NCBI RefSeq assembly: GCF_001427865.1
Contig: NZ_LMHH01000005.1
Coordinates: 1-62,171, forward strand
Source: Altererythrobacter sp. Root672
GTDB taxonomy: Bacteria; Pseudomonadota; Alphaproteobacteria; Sphingomonadales; Sphingomonadaceae
Length of the DNA stretch: 62,171 bases
Direction of reading: 5' to 3'
The translations under genes were made by a program, and so were the position numbers. Shown one piece after another: positions 17,860 to 27,015 of this stretch (position 1 is the stretch's first letter; every line of letters starts with the position of its first letter). Under the pieces are notes generated by a model that ran no database searches, was not told where the DNA came from, and was given only the letters and a program-made list of their open reading frames with translations.

Positions 17860-18699
17860 ATGTCCGCCGATCTCGAGAAAGCTATCGCCCAGGCTTGGGA
17901 AGACCGTGCCAATGTCACGCCGGCCAGCAGCCAGGTGCGCGAGCCGGTCGAGGCCGCTCTCGAGCTCCTCGATAGCGGCAAGGCCCGCGTGGCCGAACCG
18001 GACGGCGAAGGCGGCTGGCGCGTCAATCAGTGGCTAAAGCAGGCTGTGCTGCTGTCCTTTCGCCTCAACGACAACAACCTGGTCGAAGGCGGTGCCGCCG
18101 GGGCCCCCGCATTCGACAAGGTGCCGAGCAAGTTCGAAGGCTGGGGCGAAAACCGCTTCCGCGATGCGGGCTTCCGCGTGGTGCCGGGCGCCGTGGCCCG
18201 CCGCGGCAGCTACATCGCCAAGGGCGTGGTGCTGATGCCGAGCTTCGTGAACATCGGCGCCTATGTCGATGAAGGCACGATGGTCGACACCTGGGCGACC
18301 GTCGGCAGCTGCGCGCAGATCGGCAAGAACGTCCACATCTCGGGCGGCGCCGGCATCGGCGGCGTGCTCGAGCCGCTACAGGCCGGGCCGGTGATCATCG
18401 GCGACGGCGCCTTCATCGGCGCACGTGCCGAAGTGGCCGAAGGCGTTCGCGTGGGCGAAGGCGCGGTGCTTTCGATGGGTGTCTATCTCGGCGCTTCGAC
18501 CAAGATTGTCGACCGGGCGACCGGCGAAGTTCATCGCGGCGTGGTGCCGCCCTATGCAGTGGTGGTGCCAGGCAGCCTGCCGGGCAAGCCCCTGCCCGAC
18601 GGCACGCCGGGCCCGTCGCTCTACTGCGCGGTGATCGTGAAGACCGTCGACGCCCAGACGCGTTCCAAGACCGGCATTAACGAACTGCTGCGCGACTAG
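17860..18699 (+). CDS. dapD: Tetrahydrodipicolinate N-succinyltransferase DapD
   Basis: 279 residues from [16 protein letters not shown], with AGGAGA before the ATG. A longer frame upstream lacks a ribosome site. It transfers succinyl from succinyl-CoA to tetrahydrodipicolinate in the lysine/diaminopimelate pathway. Left-handed beta-helix hexapeptides run through the middle ([20 protein letters not shown], then [20 protein letters not shown]), with the family's FDKVPSKF earlier. The end, [16 protein letters not shown], is typical. Confidence 0.97.
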   Translation: MSADLEKAIAQAWEDRANVTPASSQVREPVEAALELLDSGKARVAEPDGEGGWRVNQWLKQAVLLSFRLNDNNLVEGGAAGAPAFDKVPSKFEGWGENRFRDAGFRVVPGAVARRGSYIAKGVVLMPSFVNIGAYVDEGTMVDTWATVGSCAQIGKNVHISGGAGIGGVLEPLQAGPVIIGDGAFIGARAEVAEGVRVGEGAVLSMGVYLGASTKIVDRATGEVHRGVVPPYAVVVPGSLPGKPLPDGTPGPSLYCAVIVKTVDAQTRSKTGINELLRD

Positions 18700-18713
18700 G
18701 CGAATACCCGGCT

Positions 18714-18744
18714 GGCTGGGGCAAGGTCGTGGACTTCCCCAGCC
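18714..18744 (+). terminator. Hairpin after dapD
   Basis: An 8-bp perfect inverted repeat (GGCTGGGG / CCCCAGCC) with a 15-base loop, 14 bp after the dapD stop. No T-run follows, so strength is uncertain. Confidence 0.5.
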
Positions 18745-18827
18745 GCGCCCAACGGAACATTCTCCGACGCGAACCGTAGTTTCCCGGTGGTCTCGCCCGC
18801 GTACGGGCGGATAACGGGAGGCCGTGA

Positions 18828-19067
18828 ATGGCTAACGAGCAAGACGAAATCCACGCCGAGACAGATGCCGCAAGGGCAGGGTCGACCCCGCACATCGTCC
18901 GCTGGATCCTGATTCTGAGCCTTTTCGCGGCGATAGTACTGCTCTCGCTGATCTGGATCACCGGCGCCGCCACCCGCGGCCCCGGCCCACAGAACGTCGA
19001 ATACTCAGAGGCCGCCCCTGGCAGCGCTACGGCCGCTCCTTCGCCGACACCCACTACCGGCAACTGA
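18828..19067 (+). CDS. Small single-pass membrane protein, 79 aa
   Basis: A polar N-terminus (MANEQDEIHAETDAARAG) leads to one membrane helix at about 25-46 (WILILSLFAAIVLLSLIWIT). A Gly/Ala/Pro-rich tail (ATAAPSPTPTTGN) that should face the periplasm follows. GGGAGG lies 9 bases before the ATG. No family recognised. It is in the same orientation as dapD, after a likely terminator, so it is probably transcribed separately. Confidence 0.68.
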   Translation: MANEQDEIHAETDAARAGSTPHIVRWILILSLFAAIVLLSLIWITGAATRGPGPQNVEYSEAAPGSATAAPSPTPTTGN

Positions 19068-19086
19068 CCAGGAAAATCGCGAGCGC

Positions 19087-19650
19087 CTAGACGTTCGTAG
19101 TGGCGGCCGACTTCGGCACGGCGACCTTACGCAACAGCTGCGACGCGATATCCAGCACCTGCAATTGCGCGGCATACTTGCTCACGACACCATCATCTTC
19201 GGCGAGTGCGTCGGCCAGCGCCTCGAGCGCCGCAGCAGCGCTCACCAAGTCTCCGCTGGTAATCGGAGTGGGTTCGAGGTTCGTCCGCGGTTGAGTGTTG
19301 GTAACGCCCCTGCTCTCTTTCAGCTCGTGGACGAACCGGTCCACGTCCTGCTGATTGGTGCCACTTCCGGCAGGGAGCCAATCGGACACCTGGACTTCGC
19401 TATCGAAGCGCAAGCCGGCCTTCCTGGGCTGGCGCCAGACGACTTTGCCCGACACGCTCAGGCCGGAGCGCACGAGCTTTAGCGGCTCTCCGATGTTGGG
19501 TAGCGACTCACCTTCGATGAGCGCGCCCCCTGCTGACATGTTCCTGATCTTGATCGGGCCGGAAGCCGAAGTGGCGGCCATGGTGGCGAGCACGAACATG
19601 CTGGTTCGCGGATGAGCGCGGTTACCTTCCTGTTCTGCGTCAACGTCCAC
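19087..19650 (-). CDS. PilZ-domain protein
   Basis: 187 residues from a GTG with GGGAGG 9 bases upstream. The frame stays open for 96 more codons, but that part would cross the divergent promoter and looks unlike coding sequence. The PilZ domain lies near the N-terminus. RAHPRTS gives the RxxxR motif and NMSAGGALIEG the DxSxxG-type motif (Asn for Asp), which together bind cyclic di-GMP. A helical C-terminal region of unknown role follows (VSAAAALEALADALAEDDG). It is probably a cyclic di-GMP-responsive protein; its output is not visible. Confidence 0.72.
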   Translation of the reverse strand: MDVDAEQEGNRAHPRTSMFVLATMAATSASGPIKIRNMSAGGALIEGESLPNIGEPLKLVRSGLSVSGKVVWRQPRKAGLRFDSEVQVSDWLPAGSGTNQQDVDRFVHELKESRGVTNTQPRTNLEPTPITSGDLVSAAAALEALADALAEDDGVVSKYAAQLQVLDIASQLLRKVAVPKSAATTNV

Positions 19651-19894
19651 GTTCAACGGCCTCCCGTCACTCGCGTAGGTGATTATGGTAAGCGTCAGCT
19701 TCTCAGTGATATAAGTATTGTCCCGTAGCCGCCGGGCGCGTTGCTTAACCGTGCGCAGGCTCCATTCCCGGCCAATATTCCAAGTCCTTCGTGCGGGACG
19801 AACTGTTTCAAATACCGGTCCGGCAATCGTTGTGAAAAATCGCCGAATATGCCAGTATAGACTGAATAGAACGCTGTGATCGGGGAGATGCAAA

Positions 19895-21082
19895 ATGCCC
19901 CTGAGGCTCGATGCGATCAAGTTCAACCACGATCCCAATACCGTTCATAACAACGCGATTAATATCCGGCGAAACGGCTCGACTTTCGTCACGGTCCCTG
20001 AATGGCGGGCCGGCGTAAGCGTCAATGCCGAAGACTCGCCTGCGGCCTACGTCAAAAAAGAGACCGCCGGTCACACTCTGACGATCCAGGCACGCTTCCG
20101 CTGGACATCGAAACCCGATCGCGTTCGCATCCGAGCGATCGACGCTACTATCCGCGGGCACGGACCCTCTGGTTGCCTGGGCTGGTTGCTCCGGCTGTTC
20201 CGGGCGCTGTTCGGCAACGTCCTGGGAAAGGTGAAGGCGCGGCACGTCGACTTCAACGGCCCGGGACTGAGCGCCTGGGAGACTTTCGAGCTGCGCAAGA
20301 CCAAGTTGCACAAGGTAGGTGTCGGTATCCACATCACCTCGTGGCGCTGGCAGTACCGGCGCAGGCGCGGCCACTGGAAGGATTTCGACACCTCGAGCCA
20401 CCGGATCTACGTGTTGCTCGAAACCCCGACGGCGCCGTGGCAGCAGGCTCCCTACAACTCTTCCAACACCCAGCTACCCTGGACCGAAGTGCTCGACAAA
20501 GCCTGTGGCTGGGCGTTCGGCGCGGTCGACAGGGATACCGCCGCCAAGCAGATCACACAGATGGTCTACGACCTTGGCCATTCGGTCATCGAATACGACT
20601 GCCCTGGCGGCGGAAGCACCCGCTATGCCTACCCGGACTTCGACTGCACGGCCTTCCTCGAACGGATCGCCGGCGGACCGGGCCGCGGGCAATATGTGAA
20701 CTGCACCGACTGCGCGACGTTCGTCTCCACTTTCGCCAACGCGGTCGGCTGCGATCTATGGCAGTCGCGCATGGGCTGGGGATTCCAGCTCAACCCCCTG
20801 CTCGCGATCGGCTCGTCGACCTGGCAGACCGCCTGCGGCTGGTCCGGCTTCAGCTATCACGAGATCCCTTGGAAGGACGCCTGCGGAGCCCCGGATCGGG
20901 TCTACGACGCCTGCCTGCAAGTCGATAACGACGCCGATCCCACCAGCGCCCCGCACACCGGGCTCCTGCCGGCCAACATGGTGTTCGGGACACCGGGCAG
21001 CGGCGATTATCGTGATAAGCTTTCGCCCTCGGGCAATTGTGATCCGCAACCGTCGACGCGTGTCCGGCGCAGCGTGTTCTGA
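19895..21082 (+). CDS. Transglutaminase-like (papain-fold) protein, 395 aa
   Basis: The start ATG has GGGGAGA 6 bases upstream. Residues about 10-180 are beta-rich, ending in HRIYVLLETPTAPW. Residues about 196-345 look like a transglutaminase-like fold: Cys270 or Cys273 in VNCTDCATFV, His322 in FSYHEIPW and Asp338 in VYDACLQVD, spaced as a Cys-His-Asp triad. There is no signal peptide. About ten further cysteines are unusual for a cytoplasmic protein. The triad assignment is from motif spacing only. It could be a protease, an amidase or an inactive fold. The next gene starts 17 bp on. Confidence 0.6.
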   Translation: MPLRLDAIKFNHDPNTVHNNAINIRRNGSTFVTVPEWRAGVSVNAEDSPAAYVKKETAGHTLTIQARFRWTSKPDRVRIRAIDATIRGHGPSGCLGWLLRLFRALFGNVLGKVKARHVDFNGPGLSAWETFELRKTKLHKVGVGIHITSWRWQYRRRRGHWKDFDTSSHRIYVLLETPTAPWQQAPYNSSNTQLPWTEVLDKACGWAFGAVDRDTAAKQITQMVYDLGHSVIEYDCPGGGSTRYAYPDFDCTAFLERIAGGPGRGQYVNCTDCATFVSTFANAVGCDLWQSRMGWGFQLNPLLAIGSSTWQTACGWSGFSYHEIPWKDACGAPDRVYDACLQVDNDADPTSAPHTGLLPANMVFGTPGSGDYRDKLSPSGNCDPQPSTRVRRSVF

Positions 21083-21099
21083 CTATCGGAGGAGCGCAT

Positions 21100-21609
21100 A
21101 TGGTCACGCAGCAATATGAAGCTCTCCGGGAGCGGTTCGGGTTCGACGACTGGAAGGGCACCAACCGGCTGGAGCAGGATCTGGAACTGCGCGATGTCGC
21201 TCTGCCCAAGGATCTGATCCCCGGCCTCGATGCGGCACGAGTGCGGCTGATCGACCCGGGCGATGGCACACGGCTGCTGCGAGCATCCTGGACCGCTCCG
21301 GACAGACCCGACGCGCTGCTGCTGCTCGACATCCGCGAGTGCCCCTCGCGCGAGGCCGCGCACGAAGTGCTCCTCGAACTGCTCGGCAACATGCAAACGC
21401 CGGAAGTGCATCGGCTCGATGATGCGCCGGGGGACGTGGCGTTCTCCTATGCCGCGGCCGTCGGACTGATCTTCGCGCGCGGAAACGTTGCCGTCAGCAT
21501 CGCCAATGGCGGCTCGGAGAAGGCGCCGGTCGAACCGATCGCGCGCAAGCTCGACGATTGGATCATCCGCAGTGGATCGGCGTCGCCGCAGCCTGCCAAC
21601 TCGGCCTGA
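21100..21609 (+). CDS. Hypothetical partner of the transglutaminase-like gene, 169 aa
   Basis: The ATG is preceded by CGGAGGAG, 6 bases away. The protein is soluble and mixed alpha/beta (SWTAPDRPDALLLLDIRECP, SREAAHEVLLELLGNMQTPE, DVAFSYAAAVGLIFARGNVA). No signal, membrane helix or recognised motif is visible. The 17-bp gap to the previous gene makes a two-gene operon very likely, so it may bind, regulate or be a substrate of the Cys-His-Asp protein. Function unknown. Confidence 0.68.
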   Translation: MVTQQYEALRERFGFDDWKGTNRLEQDLELRDVALPKDLIPGLDAARVRLIDPGDGTRLLRASWTAPDRPDALLLLDIRECPSREAAHEVLLELLGNMQTPEVHRLDDAPGDVAFSYAAAVGLIFARGNVAVSIANGGSEKAPVEPIARKLDDWIIRSGSASPQPANSA

Positions 21610-21633
21610 GGGTTCGTGACACCAATCCCCGTT

Positions 21634-22740
21634 TCAGGTCGCCGCAAGCTCCGCTGCGAACCACAGCAAGGCCGCCTGGCCGTGGAGGTCGCCGATTACC
21701 GTCGGGCGGCCGAGGTAATAGGCGGCATCGTGCGATTGACCGGTCCCGACGCAAACTTGCGCTAGCTGACCGTCAGGCAGGACATACCGGGCAAGGCCCG
21801 TCCAGGCCCGGCGCACCGCCTCAGCATAGGTCGGATCGGTCAGGATGCCGCGCCGCACACCCACGGCCATCGCATAGCCGAACATCGCCGTGCCACTGGT
21901 CTCGCTCCACGAACCGGGATGGTCGATAAGCTGGCGCCACAGGCCATCGTCGGCCTGGTTTTCGAGGAGCGCGGCCATCATTCGCCGGTATCCTTGCGAA
22001 ACGGCCGGATAGTCCGGATGCGACGGAGGCAGCTCGGACAGGATCTCCGCCAATCCCGCCGCCACCCAGCCGTTGCCGCGCCCCCAGAAGAACGGCGCGT
22101 CGGGGCCGTGATGGAACAGCCCGTTCGGCTGTTGCAGCCTCTCGACATAGCGGCGCGCCGTCAGGGCCGCGCGGTCGAGGTATTTGGGATCCTTCGTCGC
22201 TCTCCACGCCTCGACCTGCAAGGCGCCGATCATCCAGATATCGTCGATCCAATAGCGCGCCTGGGAGGTCAGCCCGTCGGGCGTGGCCACCGACCATTGA
22301 CCGTCCGCCATCGCCAGGCCGCGCATGAGATCCTGCCGCGCGCCGGTGCGCCGAAACAGCTCCAGCGGCCAGACGCCATAGACGTTGGCATCGACATGGT
22401 TGGCCGTGTTCGGAACCCCGTCCGCGAGCAGCTTGCGATGGCGGGCGGCGACACGTTCGAACAGCGCCTCGTCCCCGGTCGCTTCGGCCAGGCGCAGTGC
22501 GCCATAGGCGGAAGCCACGTCGGCATAGTGAACCGCGTTCACCTCTCCGACCGAGTACATCATGAAGTCGGGCCGATCGAGATAGGCCTCCGCCGCCAGC
22601 GCGCCGATATGAGCCGCAGAGGGTTCAACGCCTTGCGCCCTCGCGGCGAGACCGAGGCAGGATAGCTGCAACGCTAGACCCGTGAGCAGGCAGCGGATCG
22701 CCGTCCTTCTCCACACGAGGTGGCGTGGCGTGCTAATCAC
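21634..22740 (-). CDS. Family GH105 (YteR/RhiN-like) unsaturated glycuronyl hydrolase
   Basis: 368 residues from a GTG that gives a good signal peptide (ISTPRHLVWRRTAIRCLLTG ... LAARAQ, cut after ARA). The frame is open further upstream, so the start is uncertain. It is an alpha/alpha barrel of GH88/105 type. TANHVDANVYGVWPLELFRR is followed by RYWIDDIWMIG with the catalytic Asp pair, then FFWGRGNGWVAAGLAEIL and GSWSETSGTAMFGYAMA. These enzymes remove unsaturated galacturonate or glucuronate residues left by polysaccharide lyases. No lyase gene is adjacent. Periplasmic by its signal. Confidence 0.85.
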   Translation of the reverse strand: MISTPRHLVWRRTAIRCLLTGLALQLSCLGLAARAQGVEPSAAHIGALAAEAYLDRPDFMMYSVGEVNAVHYADVASAYGALRLAEATGDEALFERVAARHRKLLADGVPNTANHVDANVYGVWPLELFRRTGARQDLMRGLAMADGQWSVATPDGLTSQARYWIDDIWMIGALQVEAWRATKDPKYLDRAALTARRYVERLQQPNGLFHHGPDAPFFWGRGNGWVAAGLAEILSELPPSHPDYPAVSQGYRRMMAALLENQADDGLWRQLIDHPGSWSETSGTAMFGYAMAVGVRRGILTDPTYAEAVRRAWTGLARYVLPDGQLAQVCVGTGQSHDAAYYLGRPTVIGDLHGQAALLWFAAELAAT

Positions 22741-22980
22741 GAACAGACCGAGGCAAGGTATAGGCCGTCTCCCTCTCAGGTGCTTCGAGCACACTCTAGG
22801 GGCTGGATGAAGCCGCACGATAGGTCATACCCCCTAGTTAGAGTGGAGACCCCAAGGGCCGCCCACTCTTCGCTCTCCTGCCTTGCGCAGCATGGCCTTG
22901 AGCCGTAGGCGAAAATGCTCCCCACAAGCCCGCGCGTGGTCCAGGGTGGCGCCAGCTTGCAGATCAAGGACCCTCCTGAC

Positions 22981-23532
22981 GTGGCCCGGCTGATCCTCTT
23001 CAACAAACCCTATGGCGTGCTGTCGCAATTCACCGACCGCAGCCTTGACCCTAGCCGCAGCACGCTGTCGCAATTCATCGACTTGCCGGGCGTCTATCCG
23101 GCCGGTCGGCTCGATCTCGACAGCGAGGGCCTGCTCCTGCTGTGCGACGACGGGCGGCTACAGGCACGGATCGCCGATCCCCGCTTCAAGACGCCGAAGA
23201 CCTACCTGGTGCAAGTCGAAGGGGAGCCGGACGAAGCAAGTCTCGAGCCGCTGAGAAAAGGGGTCCGGTTGAAGGACGGGCTGACCCGGCCTGCAGTGGC
23301 CGAACGTATTCCCGCTCCGGACCTGTGGCCGCGCGATCCTCCGATACGGGTTCGCAAGACGATACCCGACAGCTGGCTCAAGCTGACGATAAGCGAAGGC
23401 CGCAACCGCCAGGTGCGCAGGATGACAGCGGCTGTTGGCCTGCCGACGCTGAGGCTGGTGCGATGGTCGATCGGCGACTGGACGATCGAGGGCCTGGCAC
23501 CCGGCGAATGGCGCGAGATCGCGGTCGCCTAG
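22981..23532 (+). CDS. rluE: 23S rRNA pseudouridine synthase, RluE-like
   Basis: 183 residues from a GTG ([20 protein letters not shown]) with AAGGA 10 bases upstream. An open extension upstream adds unlike sequence. It is of the RsuA/RluB/E/F family without an S4 domain. [13 protein letters not shown] carries the catalytic Asp, and [22 protein letters not shown] is the conserved C-terminal block. RluE makes pseudouridine 2457 in 23S rRNA; that specific assignment rests on the missing S4 domain and size. Its TAG stop overlaps that of roxA on the other strand (shared CTAG). Confidence 0.85.
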   Translation: MARLILFNKPYGVLSQFTDRSLDPSRSTLSQFIDLPGVYPAGRLDLDSEGLLLLCDDGRLQARIADPRFKTPKTYLVQVEGEPDEASLEPLRKGVRLKDGLTRPAVAERIPAPDLWPRDPPIRVRKTIPDSWLKLTISEGRNRQVRRMTAAVGLPTLRLVRWSIGDWTIEGLAPGEWREIAVA

Positions 23533-24689
23533 GCGCCCTCAGCCTCCTGGTCGAACGCCACGCTTCCCTGGTTAAGCAAGGTCGTGATCAGGTCCACCGT
23601 GGGTTCCGATGCGGCGACATTAGGACCGACCGTAACCTGGTCTTGCCCAGCGAGTTGCTCCGCAAACACGACCGTCTCTCCGGCGCAATCGAAGCAACGA
23701 CCATCGACTGACAATAATACCGAACCCGGCTTTCCACGAACGAAGGCAAAGCGGCTGGCCGGATTGCGGAGCAGTTCGGTTGGCTCGGCCAGCATGCGGC
23801 GCACTTCGTCGACCTCGAACGGCTCTTCCGGCTGCCAGCTGATTTCGGGCCGCTTTGGCGTAGTGCTGTAGCCGGCGAACCACCGGGCAAACGCATCGCG
23901 ATCGAGCATTCGTTCGGCGACCATGCCGAGCAATTGGTCGATGGCCTCACGCGATATCTCACCGGGATTTTCCTGCGCCTGCAGGTTTGGATCGGCATAA
24001 CGATCGTCATCCTCGAGGTCGGCGGTCACGGCCTCGGCCAGATCCTCGATCAACTCGCTCCGCGAAGGCGCGCGAAACCCGATCGAGTAGGTCATGCAGT
24101 CGTCACCAACAGCCACGCCATTGTGCGGGACCCGTGGCGGAACATAGAGAATATCGCCGGGTTCGAGCAGCCATTCTTCGGTTGCTTCAAAGTTGGCCAG
24201 AAGGCGCAGGTCGTCATGTCGCAGCAGCTCTGCGTCAGGGCCGCACGGCGCGCCCACTTGCCACAGGCGCTTGCCGAGACCTTGCACCAGAAACACGTCG
24301 TACTGATCGAAATGCGGGCCGACCCCGCCGCCATCGACGGCATAGCTGACCATCACGTCATCGACCCGCCAGTTCGGGATGAAGCGAAACGGCTCGAGCA
24401 ACGTGGCCACCGAAGGGACGTGGTGGTCCACGGCCTGGACCAACAGCGTCCACGGCGCCTTGCCCAGTCGCCCGAAACGGTTCTCGGCCAGGGGCCCGTG
24501 CTCCAGCTCCCAGTTGTCGGCGGCTTGCTTGACCAGGCGGCTCTCGACCTCGTCCTCACAAGCCAACCCCGCAAGCTCATCCGGCTCAAGCGGATTGGTC
24601 CACGCCTTCCACGGATTCCGGATCAGCAGCGGCTTCTTCTGCCAGAATTCGCGCAGGAATTGTTCGTGATCGAATGCAATCATGTCCAT
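23529..24689 (-). CDS. roxA: Ribosomal oxygenase RoxA/YcfD-type JmjC dioxygenase
   Basis: 386 residues, a Fe(II)/2-oxoglutarate-dependent cupin. The iron ligands are His126 and Asp128 in [14 protein letters not shown] and His189 in [24 protein letters not shown] near the N-terminus is typical of YcfD. In E. coli this enzyme hydroxylates Arg81 of ribosomal protein L16. The C-terminal winged-helix-like part is present, so it is full length. Convergent with the rRNA pseudouridine synthase. Confidence 0.9.
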   Translation of the reverse strand: MDMIAFDHEQFLREFWQKKPLLIRNPWKAWTNPLEPDELAGLACEDEVESRLVKQAADNWELEHGPLAENRFGRLGKAPWTLLVQAVDHHVPSVATLLEPFRFIPNWRVDDVMVSYAVDGGGVGPHFDQYDVFLVQGLGKRLWQVGAPCGPDAELLRHDDLRLLANFEATEEWLLEPGDILYVPPRVPHNGVAVGDDCMTYSIGFRAPSRSELIEDLAEAVTADLEDDDRYADPNLQAQENPGEISREAIDQLLGMVAERMLDRDAFARWFAGYSTTPKRPEISWQPEEPFEVDEVRRMLAEPTELLRNPASRFAFVRGKPGSVLLSVDGRCFDCAGETVVFAEQLAGQDQVTVGPNVAASEPTVDLITTLLNQGSVAFDQEAEGA

Positions 24690-24739
24690 TGGCGCGGGGC
24701 TAGTCGTATCTCCGCCGGGCGCAAGGCAAAGCTACGTCT

Positions 24740-25534
24740 CTATGCGTTTACCCGCTCCGCCAGCGCCATGGCCGCCGCTGGGGCGCGATGCTTGGCTCCA
24801 TTGATCATGAACGCGAACACGTCCCCTCCCTTGCCGCCGCTCTGCGCTGGATCACCGGCGTGAGGCAGTGCCTCGATCGCCTCACCAGCCTCCCAGGCCC
24901 GGCACAAGCCGGCGATCCGCTCGACGTCCGCGGGCGCGTAGCCGGTCGGCTGCTCGGGCTGGAGGTTCTTGCACCGCAGGTAGGCGAAGTTCGCGGTGCG
25001 GTCGGCGATGGGGGTGCGGCTTTCCTGCTCGCACCACACGATCGCCACGCCTGCGCCGCGCGCCAGCTCGACGAACTCGGGGCAGGCGAAGCTCTCATGC
25101 CCGGTCTCGATCGCGTGACGCAGCGGCACACCGTTCAGGTCTCGCGGCAACAAGTCGAAGAAGGCGGCGATGTCCTCTGCATCGAACCGCTTGGTGCCCA
25201 TCAGTTGCCACAAGATCGGACCGAGCCGGTCGCCAAGCTCCTCCAGGCCTTGGCCGAAGAACTTCGCCATCCCCTCTCCCGTGGCGGCCAGCACCTTGCG
25301 GTTGGTGACGTAGGACGATCCCTTCACCGCGAAGACAAAGCCTTCGGGCGTCGCCTCGCGCCATTTGCGGAAGCTCTCCGGCTTCTGCAGGCTGTGGTAG
25401 GTGCCGTTGATCTCGATCGCCCCAAGTTGGCGTGAGGCCCACTCGAGCTCTCGCTTCTGCGGCAGGCCTTCGGGATAGAAGGCACCCTTGCGCCACTCCG
25501 GATAGACCCAGCCGCCGATGCCGGTCCGAATCAT
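24740..25534 (-). CDS. DUF72 (YecE-like) TIM-barrel protein
   Basis: 264 residues. The start MIRTGIGGWVYPEWRKGAFY and EINGTYHSLQKPESFRKW are diagnostic of DUF72. A late Cys/Trp run (VAIVWCEQES) and NFAYLRCKNLQPEQ follow. The fold is a TIM barrel; activity is not established for the family. No obvious partner gene lies close by: the divergent DUF427 gene starts 81 bp away. Confidence 0.92.
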   Translation of the reverse strand: MIRTGIGGWVYPEWRKGAFYPEGLPQKRELEWASRQLGAIEINGTYHSLQKPESFRKWREATPEGFVFAVKGSSYVTNRKVLAATGEGMAKFFGQGLEELGDRLGPILWQLMGTKRFDAEDIAAFFDLLPRDLNGVPLRHAIETGHESFACPEFVELARGAGVAIVWCEQESRTPIADRTANFAYLRCKNLQPEQPTGYAPADVERIAGLCRAWEAGEAIEALPHAGDPAQSGGKGGDVFAFMINGAKHRAPAAAMALAERVNA

Positions 25535-25615
25535 TCGCTAGCCCTCCATGAAAATGGAACCGAACTGTGCGATCCGCGATTTCCTCGGGGAAGGATGCGT
25601 CGAAGGGATTTCCCC

Positions 25616-25906
25616 ATGGCGGTTGAGGCTATCTGGAACGACCAGGTCATTGCTCATAGTGACCGCACAGTGGTCGTCGAGGGCAACCACTATTTTCCGC
25701 GTGAGGATGTTGACCCCTCGGTGCTGGAGAAGAGTTCGACCACGACCAAATGCCCGTGGAAGGGTACGGCGCATTACTATACGCTCGACCTCGACGGCGA
25801 ACGCAATGCGGACGCCGCCTGGTACTATCCCGATCCCAAGCCGAAGGCTGAGAAGATCCGTGACCACATCGCCTTCTGGAACGGAGTGGAAGTGATCGAA
25901 GTGTGA
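25616..25906 (+). CDS. DUF427 protein
   Basis: 96 residues from MAVEAIWNDQVIAHSDRTVV, with AAGGGA 7 bases upstream. A few upstream codons in frame lack support. The family core VEGNHYFPREDV, then TKCPWKGTAHYYTLDLDGE and AAWYYPDPKPKAEKIRDHIAFW, is complete. Small all-beta protein, function unknown in the family. Its TGA overlaps the next gene's GTG, so the two are coupled. Confidence 0.93.
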   Translation: MAVEAIWNDQVIAHSDRTVVVEGNHYFPREDVDPSVLEKSSTTTKCPWKGTAHYYTLDLDGERNADAAWYYPDPKPKAEKIRDHIAFWNGVEVIEV

Positions 25907-26340
25907 GCCCCGTCAAAGCGATCATTGAGGACCTGCGACTGGTCCCCCACCCGGAAGGTGGTTGGTATCGCGAGACTTGGCGGGCCGAAGCGCCCGAAGG
26001 GCAGCGGGCCGGCGCCACCGCGATCCTGTTCCTGCTCGAAGCACACCAGCGCTCGCACTGGCACAAAGTGGACGCTGCCGAAGTGTGGCTGTGGCACGCG
26101 GGCGATCCGCTGCTGCTAAGCCTGTCTGCGGGTGTCGAGGGTCCGGTGCGGGAGGTACGTCTGGGTCCCGACGTGCTGGCCGAGGATATCCCGCAATACG
26201 TGGTCGCTCCCGGCGAATGGCAGGCCGCCGCGCCGTTGCCTGGCCAGGTCGGCTACACGCTCGTGTCCTGCATCGTGACGCCGGGGTTCGAATTCGCCGG
26301 GTTCACCTTGGCTGAGCCGGGTTGGCGTCCGGGTCGATAA
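25903..26340 (+). CDS. DUF985 (cupin_5) protein
   Basis: 145 residues starting at a GTG that overlaps the DUF427 stop by 4 bases. It has the cupin family pattern HPEGGWYRETWR, then AILFLLEAHQRSHWHKVDAAEVWLWHAGDPL and SCIVTPGFEFAGFTLAE at the end. The His and Glu of SHWHKVDAAEVW are the likely metal ligands. The enzyme reaction is not established. It probably shares a transcript with the DUF427 gene. Confidence 0.92.
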   Translation: MSPVKAIIEDLRLVPHPEGGWYRETWRAEAPEGQRAGATAILFLLEAHQRSHWHKVDAAEVWLWHAGDPLLLSLSAGVEGPVREVRLGPDVLAEDIPQYVVAPGEWQAAAPLPGQVGYTLVSCIVTPGFEFAGFTLAEPGWRPGR

Positions 26341-26349
26341 CGACCGAAC

Positions 26350-26790
26350 TCACCGCACTACTAGCACCGGGACTGAACTCAGGACCAAGACCTCCGAGGT
26401 AACGCTGCCAAGGATCAGTCGGGGAAGGCCTCGTCGGCCGTGCGAGGACATGATGATGAGATCGCAGCCATGGGCCCCGGCGGTTTCGACAATCGCTTCA
26501 GCAGGCGAGACGTTTTCGAGGCAAACGGTGTCCACTTCGATCCCCTCGCTGCGAGCCTTCTCGCTCGCGGCCGCCAGAGTCTCCTCGGTAAGCGCCTTCT
26601 CAACGGCCGAGTGTTCTTGAGACTCAAAAACGCTGACATCAGCGACCGCCGCAAGATGGGGCAACTGACTCTCCGCTATCGCCACGATGGTGACTTTGGC
26701 GCCAACCGCCTTGGCCACCGCGAGGCCATGATCAACGCCCTTTTGCGCTACCTCCGAACCGTCGGTCGCGATGAGAATATGCCGGTACAT
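26350..26790 (-). CDS. Universal stress protein (UspA family)
   Basis: 146 residues from MYRHILIATDGSEVAQKGVD, with GGGAGGG 5 bases before the ATG. The C-terminal ATP-binding motif is present: LIIMSSHGRRGLPRLILGSVTSEVLVLSSVPVLVV, where GxxGx9GS/T is seen. It is a single Usp domain, probably a dimer. These proteins rise under stress or growth arrest; the gene stands alone. Confidence 0.94.
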   Translation of the reverse strand: MYRHILIATDGSEVAQKGVDHGLAVAKAVGAKVTIVAIAESQLPHLAAVADVSVFESQEHSAVEKALTEETLAAASEKARSEGIEVDTVCLENVSPAEAIVETAGAHGCDLIIMSSHGRRGLPRLILGSVTSEVLVLSSVPVLVVR

Positions 26791-27015
26791 ATGCGCCCTC
26801 CCAATCTCGAGCCTCGCAGTGAAATTCCCGGAAGATCGGGCGCAAGAGGCTGTTCGACGCATTATCTTTGACGGGTCGCCGCCGGCCAATAGAGGGTATT
26901 ACTGATAGTTGCGCGACCAGAGCGCCGGTGGACGAGGAAGAAGTCGAAGGTGAATCTGTTGCCGTGCCAGGACCGGCCCACGGGCACTTTTCGCGTGCGG
27001 GTGCGTTAGGTCGCG

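Noticed and set aside
22720-22908. A 62-codon plus-strand frame before rluE
   Set aside because: No ribosome site, no signal or motif, and it lies in the opposite strand of the GH105 leader; more likely promoter DNA.
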